DNA from: Bacteroidia bacterium
Lineage (GTDB): Bacteria; Bacteroidota; Bacteroidia; Cytophagales; Cyclobacteriaceae
Assembly: GCA_030432655.1 (NCBI GenBank)
Contig: JAUILA010000004.1
Span: 140,988 to 204,987 of the forward strand
Reading direction: 5' to 3'
DNA length: 64,000 nt
A program made the translations under genes and the position numbers. Within the stretch, counting starts at the first letter, position 1; each line of letters begins with the position of its first letter. The notes below the pieces were generated by a model, which worked only from the letters and a program-made list of their open reading frames with translations, made no database searches and was not told the DNA's origin. This document shows, piece after piece, positions 16,776 to 25,632 of this stretch.

Positions 16776-17831
16776 TTACAGGTGGTCTGATAATTTATTA
16801 AGAATTTTCTTATAGAGTTCGAAGCCTTTCCTGATTTCATCGGTAAAAATATATTCGTCGGCAGAGTGGGACCGGGCGGAATCGCCGGGTCCTATTTTAA
16901 CAGACGGACACGTGAGCAGTGCCTGGTCGGATAGAGTGGGAGAGCCGTATTTTTCAATTCCCAGGCCAGTAAGGACATTGTCCAGCGGATGGCCTGAGGG
17001 AAGTTTAGACGGGTGAAGACGCATGGATCTGGGAGTAACTTCCGAAGAAGTATGCTGCCTGATCAGGTTAAGTGTTTCCTCCATGGAATATTGATCGGTT
17101 GTACGGACATCCACCACATACTCACAGCGATCGGGCACCACGTTGTGTTGTTTACCCGCCTGGATCATGGTCACGCTCATTCTTACCGGACCCAGGTGAG
17201 GCGATTCATCCGGAAATCTGTAGGTTCTGAACCATTCCACATCCTTCATTGCAGCGTAAATAGCATTCTCCCCTTCGTCCCTGGCTGCATGCCCGGGCTT
17301 ACCCGATGCGACGCAGTCAAGCACCATCAATCCCTTTTCGGCGACAGCGGCTTTTAGTAATGTGGGCTCTCCCACGATGGCCATGTCCGGCCGGGGAATG
17401 GCAGGTAAAATGCTTTCAATTCCGTTTTTTCCACTTATTTCTTCCTCTGCGGTGGCCGCCATGACAAGGTTGAATGCCAGCGGTTCCTTATACAGCGAAC
17501 AAAAGGCACCTATCATGGCTACCAAAGGTCCGCCGGCATCGTTGCTGCCCAGCCCGTACAATTTCCCGTCGTCTATATCGGGAGAATAGGGATCTCTTGA
17601 ATACGAGGCATTTGGCCGGACCGTATCATGATGTGAGTTAAGCAGGAGGGTAGGGCGGCTCGCTTCAAAAGCCGGATGGACAGACCAGACGTTGTTACCA
17701 CTCCGTTCTGTTTTGATTTGGTGTTGGTGAAAAAAATCCGTCAGGATAGTTGCCGTTCCGGCTTCCTCACGTGAAAAAGACTGTACCGCAATAAGCTGTT
17801 GCAATAGCGCTATCAGTTTATCACTTGTCAA
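16776..17831 (-). CDS. M20 family N-acylornithine/N-acylcitrulline deacylase (ArgE-like)
   Basis: 351 aa di-zinc M20 peptidase. Metal ligands are visible in LNSHHDTVRP (His-x-Asp), LGSNDAGGPL (bridging Asp) and ATAEEEISGKNG (catalytic Glu pair). Since the operon uses an N-acylornithine carbamoyltransferase, the expected substrate is N-acylcitrulline rather than N-acetylornithine, releasing citrulline for ArgG. It overlaps argB by 4 nt. Acetyl versus succinyl specificity is unresolved. Confidence 0.88.
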   Translation of the reverse strand: MTSDKLIALLQQLIAVQSFSREEAGTATILTDFFHQHQIKTERSGNNVWSVHPAFEASRPTLLLNSHHDTVRPNASYSRDPYSPDIDDGKLYGLGSNDAGGPLVAMIGAFCSLYKEPLAFNLVMAATAEEEISGKNGIESILPAIPRPDMAIVGEPTLLKAAVAEKGLMVLDCVASGKPGHAARDEGENAIYAAMKDVEWFRTYRFPDESPHLGPVRMSVTMIQAGKQHNVVPDRCEYVVDVRTTDQYSMEETLNLIRQHTSSEVTPRSMRLHPSKLPSGHPLDNVLTGLGIEKYGSPTLSDQALLTCPSVKIGPGDSARSHSADEYIFTDEIRKGFELYKKILNKLSDHL

Positions 17832-18607
17832 GGGTCAATAAGTTTAGTGCCTTCAAACTCCGGAAGGTTCGATACATTGCCAATTACCACCCGCCTTACA
17901 CCGCCATGAAGCGCGTTGAAGGCATTATCCAGTTTCGGAAGCATGCCGGCGGCGATTATTTTCTTTTCCTTGAGATCCTGGAAGGCATCATAGGACAATT
18001 CAGGAATATGAACATCCTTTTCCAGGTCAAGCAGGACTCCGGATTTTTCAAAACAATAGTACAGGGACACTTCATACCGGGATGACAAGGCAGTGGCAAT
18101 TCCTGCGGCGAGGGTATCTGCATTGGTATTTAGCAGTTGACCTTTGCCGTCATGTGTAAGCGCACAGAAGACCGGGGTCACCCCGTTGTCAAGCAGCCAG
18201 CCGATCCGTTCATCATTGATCTCATGGATATGAAAATCCCCGACAAATCCGAAGTCAATCTCCGGATGAACCCTTTTCACGGCAGGAATAACATTAAGAT
18301 CGGCCCCGGTGAGTCCGAGGGCATCAATGTCAAGCGCCTGTAAGCGGGCCACGAGATTTTTATTGATCAACCCGCCGTACACCATGGTGACTACTGCCAG
18401 TGAGTCGGTATCGGTAATTCTCCTGCCGTCGATCATCTGTGCTTCAACACCGAGTTTTTTTGAAAGTTCTGTAGCTTTTTTACCCCCGCCATGTACGAGC
18501 ACTTTGTTACCCGGGATGTTTCTGAATAATTTAAGAAAGGTTGTCAGGTCTTTTTCATCATCCAGTACATTCCCCCCTATTTTTATGACAGTAACCGCTT
18601 CTTTCAT
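17828..18607 (-). CDS. argB: N-acetyl(acyl)glutamate kinase
   Basis: 259 aa amino-acid kinase. Key motifs are VIKIGGNVL at the N-terminus, VHGGGKKATELSKKLG, and LGLTGADLNVI, all characteristic of ArgB; GIATALSS and the C-terminal MLPKLDNAFNALHGGV are also family features. It phosphorylates the acylated glutamate. It lacks the N-terminal helix associated with arginine-sensitive hexameric kinases, which suggests that arginine control acts elsewhere. Four-nt overlaps join it to both neighbours. Confidence 0.95.
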   Translation of the reverse strand: MKEAVTVIKIGGNVLDDEKDLTTFLKLFRNIPGNKVLVHGGGKKATELSKKLGVEAQMIDGRRITDTDSLAVVTMVYGGLINKNLVARLQALDIDALGLTGADLNVIPAVKRVHPEIDFGFVGDFHIHEINDERIGWLLDNGVTPVFCALTHDGKGQLLNTNADTLAAGIATALSSRYEVSLYYCFEKSGVLLDLEKDVHIPELSYDAFQDLKEKKIIAAGMLPKLDNAFNALHGGVRRVVIGNVSNLPEFEGTKLIDP

Positions 18608-19542
18608 GACTGAAGGAGCTTTTCAAGTACCGCTTGCGCGGCGAAAACGCGGTTGCCCGCTTGCTGATATATCACGGAATGGTTATCCAGCACCTCGTCT
18701 GTGGCAATAACATTTCTGCGGACAGGCAGACAATGCATGAACTTTCCGTTATTCGTAAGTCCCATTTTCGCTTTCGTGATGGTCCAGTCTTCCTGTACGG
18801 GAAGTCGTTCACCGTAATGCTGATAGCTGGACCAGTTTTTGGCATAGATCACATCCGCGCCGTCAAATGCCTCTTCCTGGTTATGAACAAGATGTGTACC
18901 CTGCATGAATTCATCAGACAGCTCGTATCCCTTCGGACAAGTGACCGTCACTTCGGCGTTCGTGGCTTTCACCCATTCGAGGAATGAATTAGGGACTGCC
19001 TGGGGCAGGGCACGTGGGTGCGGAGCCCATGAAAGGACCACTTTTGGCCTTGTAATTCCCATTTCCCTGATGGTAACCAGGTCGGCAAGGGACTGAAGCG
19101 GATGCCTTGTAGCAGATTCGAGGCTAAGGACCGGTTTATTTGCATGTTTCACGATGGATGACATGATCTTTTCTCCATAGTCTTCTTCCCTGCTTTTAAG
19201 GCCGGGGAATGTCCGAACACCAATCACGTCCACATACTCACATATAACACGGATGGCATCCTTTATATGTTCCTGCGAAGCGCCGTCCATGACCGATCCG
19301 TCCTCCATTTCCAGTTTCCACCCTTCGGAATCCATGTTCATAACCATCACCTGCATCCCGAGGTTATGTCCTGCTTTCTGCGTACTAAGTCGTGTGCGCA
19401 GGCTTGGATTCAGAAACAAAAGCCCAAGTGTTTTACGATGTCCGGTCCGTGAGGAAAACGGATCCTGCTTGAACCTGAGTGCTAAATCTATTAATTCGTC
19501 AGGAGATCCGGCGGTGTCATTCAGGCTGATAAAATTCTTCAT
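18604..19542 (-). CDS. argF': N-acylornithine carbamoyltransferase (acetyl or succinyl)
   Basis: 312 aa. The carbamoyl-phosphate motif is SLRTRLSTQ (residues 47-55), with LESATRHPLQSLADL, WAPHPRALPQAVPNSF and MHCLPVRRN typical of the Bacteroidota/Xanthomonas branch that acts on N-acylated ornithine. In characterised enzymes a residue in the '80s loop distinguishes acetyl (Glu) from succinyl (Pro) forms; at the equivalent place here (position 90, in DGASQEH) I read Gln, matching neither. Specificity is therefore left open. It is 6 nt after argD and overlaps argB by 4 nt. Confidence 0.93.
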   Translation of the reverse strand: MKNFISLNDTAGSPDELIDLALRFKQDPFSSRTGHRKTLGLLFLNPSLRTRLSTQKAGHNLGMQVMVMNMDSEGWKLEMEDGSVMDGASQEHIKDAIRVICEYVDVIGVRTFPGLKSREEDYGEKIMSSIVKHANKPVLSLESATRHPLQSLADLVTIREMGITRPKVVLSWAPHPRALPQAVPNSFLEWVKATNAEVTVTCPKGYELSDEFMQGTHLVHNQEEAFDGADVIYAKNWSSYQHYGERLPVQEDWTITKAKMGLTNNGKFMHCLPVRRNVIATDEVLDNHSVIYQQAGNRVFAAQAVLEKLLQS

Positions 19543-19548
19543 GTCTAG

Positions 19549-20673
19549 TTACAATACGTCTTCGAAACAGGAGATAAATCTTTCTGCTTCACTTTCCTGT
19601 AATGAAAGTGGCGGCAATAGTCTTAAAATATAAGGATTTGTCGCCACTCCTGTCAGGATCTTGTGCTTCTCCAGTAATTTTTTACGAATTTCCTTAATTG
19701 GTTCGTAAAGTTCAATACCGATCATCAGACCTTTGCCCCGAACAGCCCGTACCCCGGACAAGCTGAGCAGGTCATCCATCCAGGCGTTTCCAACACGGGC
19801 CGCATGAGGGATCAGTTCTTCTTCTTTCAATACCTCCAGTACTGCCAGACCGGCAGCGCTGGCAAGGTGATTGCCCCCGAAGGTTGTGCCCAGCATGCCG
19901 TAGAAAGCTTCCACTTTCGGACTGATCAATACACCTGCAATTGGGAACCCGTTTCCCATTCCTTTTGCCACAGTCACAATATCGGCCTCTATCCCGGCAT
20001 ACTGGTGTGCAAAGAATTTACCCGTTCGTCCGTACCCTGACTGGATTTCGTCAAGGATCAGCACTGTATCATAATCGGTACAAAGCTGCCGCAGGGATTT
20101 TAAAAAGGAATTCTCCGGTATGTTTATGCCACCCACTCCCTGGATACCTTCAATGATCACGGCACAGACATCTCCTTTCGACAATTCTTCCTTCACCGCC
20201 CTGGTATCATTCAGATCCAGGAAGGTGACATTTGAATACTCATCCATAGGTGACCGGTATTTCGGATTGTCCGTAACCGACAATGTCCTTGAGGTCCGGC
20301 CATGAAAGGAATTCCGGAAAGCCAGCAAACGGGATTTTTTATTATGAAAGGATGCGATCTTTAACGCATTGTCATTGGCTTCGGCGCCTGAATTGCAAAG
20401 GAACAGGTTATGGTTGGTATAACCGGATTGTTCTCCGAGCTCGCGGGCAAGTTCGACCTGAATCTTATTGATTACGCTGTTGCTGTAATAAGGAATTTTT
20501 TGGAGCTGATCCGAGATCCTGTCATTAAAATGAGGATGATTGTGCCCGATGGATATCACCGCATGACCACCATACAGATCCAGGTATTCGTTTCCATTGG
20601 TATCAAAAACATGCGTTCCCTTTCCATAGGACAGTTCAATGGGCTGAAGAGGATAAACGTCAAAGAGCTTCAT
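19549..20673 (-). CDS. argD: N-acylornithine aminotransferase
   Basis: 374 aa class III PLP aminotransferase. Visible are YLDLYGGHAVISIGHNHP, FLCNSGAEANDNALKIA, the ILDEIQSGYGRTGKFFAH segment with the PLP-ring Asp, and the Schiff-base lysine in VTVAKGMGNGFPIAG. It makes N-acylornithine from the semialdehyde using glutamate. The start lies inside the end of proC (14-nt overlap), indicating translational coupling. Confidence 0.94.
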   Translation of the reverse strand: MKLFDVYPLQPIELSYGKGTHVFDTNGNEYLDLYGGHAVISIGHNHPHFNDRISDQLQKIPYYSNSVINKIQVELARELGEQSGYTNHNLFLCNSGAEANDNALKIASFHNKKSRLLAFRNSFHGRTSRTLSVTDNPKYRSPMDEYSNVTFLDLNDTRAVKEELSKGDVCAVIIEGIQGVGGINIPENSFLKSLRQLCTDYDTVLILDEIQSGYGRTGKFFAHQYAGIEADIVTVAKGMGNGFPIAGVLISPKVEAFYGMLGTTFGGNHLASAAGLAVLEVLKEEELIPHAARVGNAWMDDLLSLSGVRAVRGKGLMIGIELYEPIKEIRKKLLEKHKILTGVATNPYILRLLPPLSLQESEAERFISCFEDVL

Positions 20674-21484
20674 CTTTATTTTTCATTTGGTTGATACGGT
20701 TAAAGGAAGTCACAAGACCTTTGATCAGTGCGGAGCTAAGTCCGTGGTGTTCCATTTCATTGAGACCCGCAATGGTACACCCTTTTGGTGTGGTAACTTT
20801 GTCAATTTCCTGTTCGGGATGACTATGTTCATGCATCAGGAGAGAAGCCGCACCCATACAGGTTTGCACCGCAATTTTTTGCGCATCCTTTGCATCGAAA
20901 CCCAGTTGCACACCGCCCTGGGTCGTCGCCCGGATGAATCGCATCCAGAAGGCAATACCACTGGCACAGACCACAGTTGCAGCCTGCATAAGTTCTTCCT
21001 CGATCTGAAGCGTTTGTCCTACGCACTCAAAAACGGCTTCCACTTCCGACATGACTTCATCATCAACGCCGTTATGCGCCATACAGGTCATCGACTGACC
21101 TGCAGCGACAGCTGTATTGGGCATGGCACGAACGATTCTGAATGGCCCCTGCAACTGGGCAGCTATTTCAGAAATGGATACTGCAGTGATAACAGACACG
21201 ATCAGGTGCCGGTCAGAATCCAGGTCCGGCCGAATTTCACTGATTAGCGCTTGCAACTGACCGGGTTGTACCGCCAGAATGATCAGATCTGCCTTCCTGA
21301 CGGCTGAGCGGTTATCGGCAGTGATCTTTATATGGTCACCTTCCATGTGTTCGATCACCGAGGGTTTTCTTCTGGTGAGGGTCAGTTCCCGGTTTTTCAG
21401 AAATCCGGATTCACGTAATCCGGAAGCAATTGAAATGCCGAGGTTTCCCGCCCCCAGTATCGCGATATCCATTTTTTTCTTCAT
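20660..21484 (-). CDS. proC: Pyrroline-5-carboxylate reductase
   Basis: 274 aa. N-terminal Rossmann motif AILGAGNLGISIASGL, then AMPNTAVAAGQSMT and the C-terminal TTPKGCTIAGLNEMEHHG, the ProC signature. It makes proline from pyrroline-5-carboxylate. Its placement inside the arginine operon, 3 nt after argC and overlapping argD, is characteristic of Bacteroidota and suggests that proline and arginine supply are co-regulated or that it serves glutamate-semialdehyde/ornithine-derived intermediates. An in-frame ATG at 21472 is an alternative start. Confidence 0.93.
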   Translation of the reverse strand: MKKKMDIAILGAGNLGISIASGLRESGFLKNRELTLTRRKPSVIEHMEGDHIKITADNRSAVRKADLIILAVQPGQLQALISEIRPDLDSDRHLIVSVITAVSISEIAAQLQGPFRIVRAMPNTAVAAGQSMTCMAHNGVDDEVMSEVEAVFECVGQTLQIEEELMQAATVVCASGIAFWMRFIRATTQGGVQLGFDAKDAQKIAVQTCMGAASLLMHEHSHPEQEIDKVTTPKGCTIAGLNEMEHHGLSSALIKGLVTSFNRINQMKNKDEAL

Positions 21485-21487
21485 TGG

Positions 21488-22462
21488 TTAAAAGTAACTT
21501 GATTTGAGCATCAGCCCCGATTGTTCCGGAAAACCAAACATCAGATTCATATTCTGTACTGCCTGCCCGGATGCGCCTTTAAGCAGGTTATCAATAATAC
21601 TGGTGACCAGCAATGTGTTCTCATGAACCTGTACATGAACAAGGCATTTATTGGTATTGACCACTTGCTTCAGGTGTACAGGATCCCTGCTTAGATGGGT
21701 AAAGGCCTGGTCTTTGTAAAACCGTTCATAAAGTGCCACCGCTTCTTCCTGGCTTCCTTCAAAACGCGTATGCGCAGAAACATAGATGCCACGGGTAAAA
21801 TCCCCGCGGATGGGTATGAAGATTAGTTCACCTGTGTGATGGGAGAATGCATGGAGCGTTTCCCTGATTTCGGTAAGGTGCTGATGGGTAAATACCTTGT
21901 ACGCAGAAATATTATTGTTTCTCCAGCTGAAGTGAGAGGTAGCCGATGGCGACTGGCCTGCGCCGGTCGAACCGGTAATTCCGTGAATATGCACATCCTC
22001 TGAAATCCTTCCCTCCGCAGCAAGGGGGAGTAAAGCCAGCATGATTGAGGTGGCAAAACAGCCGGGATTAGCGATATTTCCGGCGGAACGGATGGCTTCA
22101 TGGTTGGCTTCAGGTAAACCGAATATAAAATTACGGTTGCCGATCTGTGCTTTTTCCCGGTGGCGGAAGTCCTGGCTCAGGTCAATTATCCTCACATGTT
22201 CTCCCGGCATATTTTCCTCCAGGTATACCTTTGACTGACCATGCCCCATACAGAGAAACAAGACATCTTCTTTCCCTGATGGTTTATCAGCGAAGACCAG
22301 GTCTGTCTCTCCAGCGAGATCCTGGTGAATGGAAGATACCGGTTTGCCGGCCTGACTGTTACTTACAACGGTGGTGAGTTCTGCTTCCGGATGGTTCATT
22401 AATATACGTATAAGTTCACCTGCCGTATATCCTCCCCCTCCGATGATTCCTGCCCGGATCAT
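21488..22462 (-). CDS. argC: N-acyl-gamma-glutamyl-phosphate reductase
   Basis: 324 aa NADP-dependent reductase of the aspartate-semialdehyde dehydrogenase fold. GIIGGGGYTAGELIRIL opens the nucleotide-binding domain, and the catalytic Cys is in NPGCFATSIMLALLPL at about residue 134. TGSTGAGQSP and the C-terminal DNLLKGASGQAVQNMN match ArgC. It overlaps argG by 4 nt. Confidence 0.95.
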   Translation of the reverse strand: MIRAGIIGGGGYTAGELIRILMNHPEAELTTVVSNSQAGKPVSSIHQDLAGETDLVFADKPSGKEDVLFLCMGHGQSKVYLEENMPGEHVRIIDLSQDFRHREKAQIGNRNFIFGLPEANHEAIRSAGNIANPGCFATSIMLALLPLAAEGRISEDVHIHGITGSTGAGQSPSATSHFSWRNNNISAYKVFTHQHLTEIRETLHAFSHHTGELIFIPIRGDFTRGIYVSAHTRFEGSQEEAVALYERFYKDQAFTHLSRDPVHLKQVVNTNKCLVHVQVHENTLLVTSIIDNLLKGASGQAVQNMNLMFGFPEQSGLMLKSSYF

Positions 22463-23667
22463 TTTACCGCCTCCTTTTCCCCGTGCACAGAATAATAGAT
22501 TTTCAGCTGGTTGGAAAGGATCTTGGTGAAGCCACGAACATCTTCCCCGGACCAGTTCTTATTCATTTCACCATATTCTCCGAATTTGGATTTCATCAGG
22601 TCAAATTCAGACCGGACCCCGATAAGATGGAACCGGTAAGGGGAAAGTGATATTGTAACTGTCCCGGTGACATGTACCTGGGTTGATTCCAGGAATTTTT
22701 CAATGTCCCGCATAACAGGATCAAGGTACTGTCCTTCGTGAAGCATCATCCCGTACCAATTGGCAAGTTGCTCTTTCCAGTGCTGTTGCCACTTGGTCAG
22801 GTTATGCTTCTCCAGTAAATGATGTGCCTTAATTATAATCAACGGAGCCGATGCTTCAAATCCGACACGCCCTTTTATACCTATGATAGTATCTCCCACA
22901 TGGATATCCCGGCCGATAGCATAGGCCGACGCAAGTTCGTTGAGTGTTTTTATTGCTGCTACAGGTGCCATGCTGACGCCATCAATTCCGGTAAGTTCTC
23001 CCTTCTCAAAAGTCAGGGCGACTTCGGTGGAATCTTCCTTCTGCAGCTGGCTGGGATAGGCATCAGACGGCAGATCCTGATCAGAAGTCAGTGTCTCCGC
23101 TCCGCCAACGCTGGTGCCCCACAGTCCTTTGTTAATGGAATATTTTGCCTTTTCCCAGTTCATCGATACACCATGTTCTTTGAGGTATTCAATTTCTTCC
23201 TGGCGGGAAAGTTTCTGATCCCGAATAGGCGTAAGGATTTCCGTGTCCGGGAGAAGAATCTGGAAAATCAGGTCAAACCGGACCTGGTCATTGCCTGCGC
23301 CGGTGCTACCGTGGGCAATGTAGGCCGCATCGAGGTTGGCGGCAAACCGGGCTACCGCTTCTGCCTGGAAAATTCGCTCAGCACTTACCGAAAGCGGATA
23401 CGTGTTATTTTTCAGGACATTTCCGAATACCAGGTACCGGATCGCCCGCTCGTAAAACTCTTCCTCAAGATCAAGTGTGGTATGTGAAGTAACCCCCAGG
23501 TCATACGCACGACGCTCCGTCTCTTCCGTTTCGGAGGCCGTGAAACCGCCTGTATTTATGAGAACACTATGAACCTCCAGGTCCATTTCGTGAATAAGGT
23601 ATTTTACGCAATAAGAAGTGTCAAGTCCGCCGCTAAAGGCCAGAACCACTTTTTTCTTTTCAGCCAT
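22459..23667 (-). CDS. argG: Argininosuccinate synthase
   Basis: 402 aa. The ATP-pyrophosphatase P-loop is VLAFSGGLDTSYCVKYL, and the STGAGNDQVRFDL segment with the family's Gly-rich citrulline/aspartate site follows. It uses ATP to join citrulline and aspartate. It starts 1 nt after the GNAT gene stop, so the two are tightly coupled near the 5' end of the operon. Confidence 0.96.
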   Translation of the reverse strand: MAEKKKVVLAFSGGLDTSYCVKYLIHEMDLEVHSVLINTGGFTASETEETERRAYDLGVTSHTTLDLEEEFYERAIRYLVFGNVLKNNTYPLSVSAERIFQAEAVARFAANLDAAYIAHGSTGAGNDQVRFDLIFQILLPDTEILTPIRDQKLSRQEEIEYLKEHGVSMNWEKAKYSINKGLWGTSVGGAETLTSDQDLPSDAYPSQLQKEDSTEVALTFEKGELTGIDGVSMAPVAAIKTLNELASAYAIGRDIHVGDTIIGIKGRVGFEASAPLIIIKAHHLLEKHNLTKWQQHWKEQLANWYGMMLHEGQYLDPVMRDIEKFLESTQVHVTGTVTISLSPYRFHLIGVRSEFDLMKSKFGEYGEMNKNWSGEDVRGFTKILSNQLKIYYSVHGEKEAVK

Positions 23668-23668
23668 T

Positions 23669-24328
23669 TTATAAAGTTATTGCTTTAATTGTACTCGTAA
23701 GTTTCTTTTTTGCCTTCCATTGGTTGACGGAAAGGAAACGCTTGAAGCGCTGCCAGCGCTGTTCCTTGTCCGGATCCGGAACGGATTTCTTTTTTTGTTT
23801 TTTAACGGGATCATACATCATACCCGTACACAGGCAGTGAGACCGGTTGGTACGGGTAAGGATATCGTAATTCCGGCAACTCTGGCAACCATTCCAGAAT
23901 GCTTCGTCCGTGGTTAATTCAGAGAATGTAACCGGCTTGTATCCCAGTTCCGCATTGATTTTCATCACTGCCAGGCTCGTTGTAATCCCGAACAACCGCG
24001 CCTGGGGGTATTTCTTACGGGACAATTTAAAAATTTCTTTTTTGATGAGCTTGCCAAGACCTTTCCCCCGGTAATCCGGATGGACGATCAATCCTGAATT
24101 GGCCACATATTTCTCGTGGCTCCAGGTTTCGATATAACAAAACCCAATCAATTCTGCCTTGTCAAAGGCAATCACGGCTTTGCCCTCGTGGATCTTGGCC
24201 CTTATATAGTCAGGAGACCTCCGTGCAATTCCGGTTCCCCGTTGCTCGGCAGCTTCCTGCATGTACTGACAAATTAATTCGGCGAAATGAAGATGAGAAT
24301 CATTTGCGACCGTAACGATATATTTCAT
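23669..24328 (-). CDS. GNAT acyltransferase, probable ArgA substitute
   Basis: 219 aa. Residues ~1-150 form a GNAT domain with the acyl-CoA motif VHPDYRGKGLGKLI; the tail carries CQSCRNYDIL and HCLCTGMMYDP, a possible Cys-rich metal site, then a strongly basic C-terminus. As first gene of an arginine operon that otherwise lacks ArgA or ArgJ, it most likely N-acylates glutamate to start the pathway. This is inferred from position; the substrate and whether acetyl- or succinyl-CoA is used are unknown. The ATG at 24328 lies 76 nt after the Arg-rich leader ORF. Confidence 0.85.
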   Translation of the reverse strand: MKYIVTVANDSHLHFAELICQYMQEAAEQRGTGIARRSPDYIRAKIHEGKAVIAFDKAELIGFCYIETWSHEKYVANSGLIVHPDYRGKGLGKLIKKEIFKLSRKKYPQARLFGITTSLAVMKINAELGYKPVTFSELTTDEAFWNGCQSCRNYDILTRTNRSHCLCTGMMYDPVKKQKKKSVPDPDKEQRWQRFKRFLSVNQWKAKKKLTSTIKAITL

Positions 24329-24375
24329 TACTTTTTCAAAGTGAGATTAAAGACTTAGGAAAATACGGAGATGGT

Positions 24376-24396
24376 GACCGTGGACGTACCACAGTC
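24376..24396 (-). other. Hairpin in the arginine-operon leader
   Basis: Minus strand GACTGTGG (24396-24389) pairs with CCACGGTC (24383-24376), 8 bp including one G-U, 5-nt loop, between the leader ORF stop and the GNAT gene. A further CCCC-TGGT-GGGG hairpin spans the ORF's end (24419-24408) and competes with a CCAGG:CCTGG pairing (24433-24429 with 24417-24413). The downstream T-tract is weak (TATTTTCC), so it is not a convincing intrinsic terminator by itself. Confidence 0.5.
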
Positions 24397-24404
24397 GGAT
24401 TATC

Positions 24405-24512
24405 TTACCCCACCAGGGGCCTGAAAGACCTGGGCCTCAGCACAGCGTAAGCTGGTCGGACAGGTGATGTCCGGATTGAATAGAGGAATGCTATGTGCAG
24501 CAGATCTTTCAT
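24405..24512 (-). CDS. Putative Arg-rich leader peptide of the arginine operon
   Basis: A 35-codon ORF, ATG at 24512 to TAA at 24405, opening MKDLLHIAFLYSIR and ending VLRPRSFRPLVG. Five Arg codons (CGG, CGA, three AGG) occur, with three in the last ten residues. A good Bacteroidota -7 box lies 8 nt before the ATG, so this ORF would be the first translated on the arginine mRNA, and hairpins follow it. The layout fits an amino-acid attenuator in which scarce arginyl-tRNA stalls the ribosome. No protein homology is recognised. Confidence 0.6.
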   Translation of the reverse strand: MKDLLHIAFLYSIRTSPVRPAYAVLRPRSFRPLVG

Positions 24513-24520
24513 TATTTGAA

Positions 24521-24553
24521 CAAAGGTATAAACTATTTTTTCAATAATTGCAA
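24521..24553 (-). promoter_or_regulatory. Promoter of the arginine operon
   Basis: Minus strand TACCTTTG (24528-24521) matches TAnnTTTG exactly; a GTTG with TTG at 24553-24551 lies 22 nt upstream, one base beyond the common 19-21 spacing. Predicted transcription start is about 24512-24516, essentially at the leader ORF's ATG and ~185 nt before the GNAT start codon. Confidence 0.6.
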
Positions 24554-24570
24554 CGAACCAGCTTAATTAT

Positions 24571-25632
24571 TTAATAAAAGTAGGGCCGGGAGTAGGAACT
24601 GCCTTCAATGGTTGTGCAATTCAGGCAGCGCTGCGGGTATTGCTCCACAGGACGCGAAGACTCATACATACAGTCAGTTTCCGGTACGCGATAGGGAAAA
24701 TCGAGGCGAGTTACCTCTATACGTTGTATTTCAACAAGAGAAGCGTCAAAATATCCCAGTACTTCTTCTTCCGGATCTTCAACATTATGAAAGTTGCCTG
24801 GTATGGCGGCGGCGGGGATGTCAAATATGGATCCGGTATTATTTAGCACAATCCCGGCCTTACGGTAAAAATCATAGGCTTCCCTGGTTTGAGAAAATGC
24901 CTTAACGGTGATGACATTTTTGTTGTTAAATGCATAATCAATCTCAATTCTTCCCATGAGCCTGCGCGGAATCTGGTCTCCCTGGAAGCCAGCGGTACTA
25001 AAGACAGGAATACGCTGGGGTTGAATTTCCCGGTTGATATAACAGGGCGGAGGGACAGAACTGAATGGATCGGGAAAATCTGTCGGATTGAAGCGAAATG
25101 TCTGGAAAGATCGCCATCGAATGAAATAGTCACTGGATGGCGAGGCCAGTACCGTAGTGGCATATATGTCCATGACATTAATGGTGGTGACCGAGCCGGC
25201 CGAACCGGTATTTACCAGGACCTGTTTAAATTCCACAGTCGCCTGGGGTATCGCCCGGTTAAGTGGAATCTGTTCGGGATCTGATTCATATACAGTTCCA
25301 TTAGCCGTACGAACACGCAAGCGGTAAGTTCGTCCGGGAATGATACGCATGCTCGATCTGTCATAGAGAAAAATTCCATCCTCCTGTGTTCGGCGGTATA
25401 CTCCTGTGTTCCCCTGGTTATCCATCAAGGTCACAGTGGCCCCGACCTCGGGGAGGTATTGGTACGGCAGCTCGTTGGTCCGGCTTACCTGTACATAGAG
25501 CGCATCGTCACCATTATCAACATGCCCGTATACTACCAGCTGTCCTCTTACCCGGTCCACATCCAGATCGATTGGCTCCCGGCAGGTTCCGAAAACAAGC
25601 AACAACAGTATGAAAGCCAGCCTCCTGTTCAT
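24571..25632 (-). CDS. DUF4249 family lipoprotein
   Basis: 353 aa. An N-terminal hydrophobic stretch ends in FGTCREPIDL, a lipoprotein-type signal with Cys17, followed by the immunoglobulin-like start of DUF4249 (LVVYGHVDNG, GATVTLMDNQG, RTYRLRV). DUF4249 proteins are nearly always encoded directly after a TonB-dependent receptor in Bacteroidota, and this one overlaps the receptor gene by 4 nt. They are thought to be surface or periplasmic partners of the receptor; the ligand is unknown. Confidence 0.88.
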   Translation of the reverse strand: MNRRLAFILLLLVFGTCREPIDLDVDRVRGQLVVYGHVDNGDDALYVQVSRTNELPYQYLPEVGATVTLMDNQGNTGVYRRTQEDGIFLYDRSSMRIIPGRTYRLRVRTANGTVYESDPEQIPLNRAIPQATVEFKQVLVNTGSAGSVTTINVMDIYATTVLASPSSDYFIRWRSFQTFRFNPTDFPDPFSSVPPPCYINREIQPQRIPVFSTAGFQGDQIPRRLMGRIEIDYAFNNKNVITVKAFSQTREAYDFYRKAGIVLNNTGSIFDIPAAAIPGNFHNVEDPEEEVLGYFDASLVEIQRIEVTRLDFPYRVPETDCMYESSRPVEQYPQRCLNCTTIEGSSYSRPYFY

